Below, piece by piece: positions 32,592 through 34,939 of a DNA stretch of 34,939 nucleotides. The position numbers were made by a program, and so were the translations under genes. This DNA comes from Candidatus Zixiibacteriota bacterium. GTDB taxonomy: Bacteria > Zixibacteria > MSB-5A5 > UBA10806. The number at the start of each line of letters is the position of its first letter. Within the stretch, counting starts at the first letter, position 1. Below the pieces are notes generated by a model. It was not told where the DNA came from, did no database searches, and was given only the letters and a program-made list of their open reading frames with translations. Location: the NCBI GenBank assembly GCA_020348065.1, contig CP070742.1:3401508-3436446 (forward strand), in the 5' to 3' direction.

Positions 32592-33536
32592 ATGCGAAGC
32601 AATTTATCCACGATTTGCCTGTTGGCGATCATCCTGAGTCTTGTCTTATTTTATGGCGAATCGGTTTTCGCGCAGCAGAGCACTACGGGGCCCGTTCCAC
32701 CGATCGGTATAGAGCGTGGAATTAAGCCGCCCACACGTCTGCAGACAACCATACCAAACGTGCCGTCTTATATCTGGCATCATGGCTGTGGCCCTACCGC
32801 CCTGGGAATGGTGGTGGGATATTGGGACGGCAACGGTTATCCTAACCTTGTGCCGGGAGACGCGTCGAGCCAAACCGCGGCGGTTGATGCGATGATTGCC
32901 GACGATAGCGGAAATCCGAATTGTTCTCTTCCTGATGGAGACCATTTTCAGGATTACTCCTGCCCTATAGACACTTTCCCTAATATGAAAACCGATAGAT
33001 CGGTAACCGGGGGCGCGCATACCAGCGATTGCGTGGCCGATTTTATGGAAACCTCGTGGAGCTCTGTAAGTAACTATTATGGGTGGAGTTGGTTCTCCGA
33101 TGTCGCTCCATCCTTCATAAATTATGTCAATTTTACTGATCCTACTTATGGACCCGCTGCGACCGGCCATCGCTACCATCAGTTTACTTTTGCCAATTAT
33201 ATGGCCGAGATCGATGCCGGCCGGCCGGTCGTCCTGCTGGTTGACACCGACGGGGACGGCGACACCGATCATTTCGTCACAGGCATCGGATACGACAACT
33301 CTACAAATGAGTATGGCATCTATAACACCTGGGATCATTCCATTCATTGGTTTTCATGGAGATATACAGGAAATTTTTGGGGAATCTACGGAGTTATAAC
33401 ATTTTCCCTGGAGCCTGGTGCCATCCCTACGCTCTCCGAATGGGGCATGCTGATCATGGCGCTGTTGCTGCTGGCCGCCGGGACGGTAGGCGCTATCAGG
33501 AAACGGACAATAGTCGCGGCGGCTAAATCCCGATAG
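32592..33536 (+). CDS. IPTL-CTERM surface protein with C39/papain-like peptidase domain
   Basis: 314 residues. A signal peptide (about 1-27, ending VFAQ) precedes a cysteine-peptidase-like domain: HHGCGPTALGMVVGYW with Cys66, DHFVTGIGYD with His227 and YNTWD with Asn245 or Asp248, the order of C39 and other papain-like enzymes. Just before the His is DTDGDGDTD (218-226), which fits the DxDxDGxxD calcium loop. IPTLSEWGMLIMALLLLAAG (278-297) then RKR form the IPTL-CTERM tail: a short motif, a helix and a basic end, for anchoring or sorting. A promoter and a good ribosome binding site precede it. The substrate is unknown; it may process or degrade surface proteins. Confidence 0.75.
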   Translation: MRSNLSTICLLAIILSLVLFYGESVFAQQSTTGPVPPIGIERGIKPPTRLQTTIPNVPSYIWHHGCGPTALGMVVGYWDGNGYPNLVPGDASSQTAAVDAMIADDSGNPNCSLPDGDHFQDYSCPIDTFPNMKTDRSVTGGAHTSDCVADFMETSWSSVSNYYGWSWFSDVAPSFINYVNFTDPTYGPAATGHRYHQFTFANYMAEIDAGRPVVLLVDTDGDGDTDHFVTGIGYDNSTNEYGIYNTWDHSIHWFSWRYTGNFWGIYGVITFSLEPGAIPTLSEWGMLIMALLLLAAGTVGAIRKRTIVAAAKSR

Positions 33537-33572
33537 CACCATAAATAAAAGAGGGAATTTTTAAAATAAATA

Positions 33573-33601
33573 TTGACATATATATTAACGGCGAATACTT
33601 T
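33573..33601 (+). promoter_or_regulatory. Promoter candidate for the propeller gene
   Basis: TTGACA (33573-33578), a 17-base spacer and TACTTT (33596-33601). The leader of about 60 bases ends in AAGGAGG before ATG 33671, a near-perfect Shine-Dalgarno. No terminator is visible between the peptidase stop at 33536 and this site, so read-through is also possible. Confidence 0.4.
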
Positions 33602-33670
33602 GCCGGTGATTGGAGCTACTTCTCTGGGTCCACATTAAAATGATGATTTTATTTATTTAAGGAGGTCGCC

Positions 33671-34879
33671 ATGAGGTTTGTTAAATCATTTACGATTTGG
33701 CCTTTAATATTGGCAGTTATCGGTCCGTTCGAAAAATACATTAATGTTAATGGTTTCGCCGCCTTCGCTGATAATTCTTGGATCATTGAAACCGTGGATA
33801 GCACTTTCGGCATATCAACATGCGGAGAGTATTCATCTTTAGCCCTTGGCGATAATGATAATCCGCACATCAGTTATTACGCTTTTAACGGAGACGGTGG
33901 TTTGTATTATGCCCGCAATGACGGCACCTTGTGGCATATTGAATTTGTTTACGATACCCATGGTACGACCGTTACCTCTTTAGCCGTAGACAGCGATAAT
34001 AATCCGCATATCAGCTTTTTTGATCCCGATTACATGATAAAATACGCTTATCATTCAACTATCTGGCATATCGATACGATATATAGCGCTGGCGATGCCG
34101 GACTAAAGAATTCTATCGCGCTGGATAACTTTAATAATCCCCATGTCAGTTTTGTAAAAGATATTCCCTTTGATAATGATAGCTTAATGTATGCTTATTA
34201 TGACAGCATGTGGAATATCCAGTCAGTCGATTATCCATGTTTCGGCAGTGATCAAAGCTCCATTGCCTTGGATTCAAATAACAATCCCCATATCAGCTAT
34301 TTTAACGGTCCCAGCAGCGATTTGAAGTATGCTTATTACGATGGCACCTGGAATATTCAAACAATAGACTACTGCGGTTCCCAGACTACTTGCATAGTCC
34401 TTGATGATAATGATCATCCGCATATCAGTTACTATGACGGTTCAAATAACGATCTTCGCTATGCCTATTATGATGGCTTCTGGCATATCCAGACAGTAGA
34501 TACCTCCGGAGACGTGGGTCAATATAATTCCATTGCCCTTGACAGTTATAATAATATACATATTAGCTACTATGATGCCGGGAGCTTCGATCTCAAATAT
34601 GCGTTTTATAACGGCAACTGGCATATTGAGACCATCGATACATCCGGTCATGTTGGTCGCTTTAGTTCCATTGAGATAGATGATAATGATAAACCGCGTA
34701 TCAGTTATGCTTTCTTTAGCCTAGATATAGACAAATTAAAGTATGCCTATAAAATCGACGAAACGATCCCCACTCTTTCTGAATGGGGCATGCTGATAAT
34801 GGGGCTGTTATTGCTGGCGGTCGGGACGATAGCGATCATTAGAAAACGAAAAACGGTTGTGCAAAGACAGATTCGATAA
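33671..34879 (+). CDS. IPTL-CTERM surface protein, predicted seven-bladed beta-propeller
   Basis: 402 residues. After a hydrophobic N-terminus (SFTIWPLILAVIG, a plausible if weak signal peptide) come seven repeats, each starting with a W-x-I-x-x-V/I pattern at Trp37, 88, 132, 181, 227, 271 and 317 (spacing 44-51). A typical unit reads WHIQTVDTSG, then YNSIALDSYNN, HISYYD and DLKYAFYNG, i.e. four short strands per unit. Seven such units of about 46 residues suggest a closed beta-propeller, perhaps sugar- or protein-binding. The tail IPTLSEWGMLIMGLLLLAVG plus RKRK nearly equals that of the peptidase before it. The ribosome binding site is near-perfect. The ligand is unknown. Confidence 0.7.
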   Translation: MRFVKSFTIWPLILAVIGPFEKYINVNGFAAFADNSWIIETVDSTFGISTCGEYSSLALGDNDNPHISYYAFNGDGGLYYARNDGTLWHIEFVYDTHGTTVTSLAVDSDNNPHISFFDPDYMIKYAYHSTIWHIDTIYSAGDAGLKNSIALDNFNNPHVSFVKDIPFDNDSLMYAYYDSMWNIQSVDYPCFGSDQSSIALDSNNNPHISYFNGPSSDLKYAYYDGTWNIQTIDYCGSQTTCIVLDDNDHPHISYYDGSNNDLRYAYYDGFWHIQTVDTSGDVGQYNSIALDSYNNIHISYYDAGSFDLKYAFYNGNWHIETIDTSGHVGRFSSIEIDDNDKPRISYAFFSLDIDKLKYAYKIDETIPTLSEWGMLIMGLLLLAVGTIAIIRKRKTVVQRQIR

Positions 34880-34939
34880 TTATTGCTATACGATATTACA
34901 GAGATAACCGCGATTGTGGATATGCCAAACCTCGCCCCG
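34880..34939. other. Window end, no feature
   Basis: The last 60 bases after the propeller gene contain no reading frame, hairpin or T-run that I can support. Confidence 0.6.

Overview
The window looks like a piece of chromosome from an uncultured Gram-negative bacterium of the FCB superphylum. A Zixibacteria-like lineage is my best guess, but this is inference and no rRNA is present to test it. The reasons are diderm features (outer-membrane barrels, secretin, SPOR lipoprotein), a metalloprotease with a FlgD/type-IX-like C-terminal Ig domain, IPTL-CTERM surface proteins, a DUF5916/CBM9 barrel, a lone FtcD and many GTG/TTG starts. No tRNA, rRNA, insertion sequence, phage gene or CRISPR array was seen.

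Layout. 1-118 is the 5' end of a minus-strand exported protein with its promoter. 119-584 is a non-coding repeat cluster of nested hairpins and direct repeats that ends in a terminator. 585-3417 (minus) holds two exported proteins with Lys/Ser-rich tails, one of them a DUF4384 protein, and an FN3 lipoprotein. 3581-6927 (minus) is a histidine kinase and a sigma-54-activating response regulator, overlapping by ATGA, behind a strong promoter with essentially no leader. 7371-9761 (plus) is a DUF5916 outer-membrane protein with a terminator.

9961-26153 (minus) is one tightly packed run of 16 genes, most overlapping or separated by a few bases. In transcription order they are: acyl-CoA synthetase, mannose-1-phosphate guanylyltransferase, SPOR lipoprotein, TsaC/Sua5, arginine-phosphatase-like enzyme, DUF3108 protein, deoxyhypusine-synthase-like protein, FtcD, PHP phosphoesterase, gluzincin-like metalloprotease, ECF S-component, plug-like outer-membrane barrel, HD protein, DUF2279 protein, UMF1-type MFS transporter and a second PHP protein.

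26327-30910 (minus) is the pilMNOPQ operon for the type IV pilus alignment complex and secretin, with a sigma-70-like promoter upstream and a terminator downstream. 31094-32193 (minus) holds two prepilin-like genes. The distal-strand start of this pair is preceded by a nearly perfect sigma-54 promoter, so the NtrC-like regulator at 3.6-4.9 kb or a PilR relative elsewhere may control minor pilins. 32592-34879 (plus) holds two surface proteins that share almost the same IPTL-CTERM tail: a C39/papain-like peptidase with a calcium-loop-like motif beside its catalytic His, and a predicted seven-bladed beta-propeller. Each has its own promoter.

The least ordinary points are the IPTL-CTERM peptidase/propeller pair, the transfer of the AMIN domain from PilQ to PilP, the sigma-54 minor-pilin promoter, the S-component plus plug-like barrel cassette, two apparently leaderless promoters, the 181-522 repeat cluster and a possible small RNA at 9.9 kb. 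All promoter, RNA and function calls come from reading the sequence alone.
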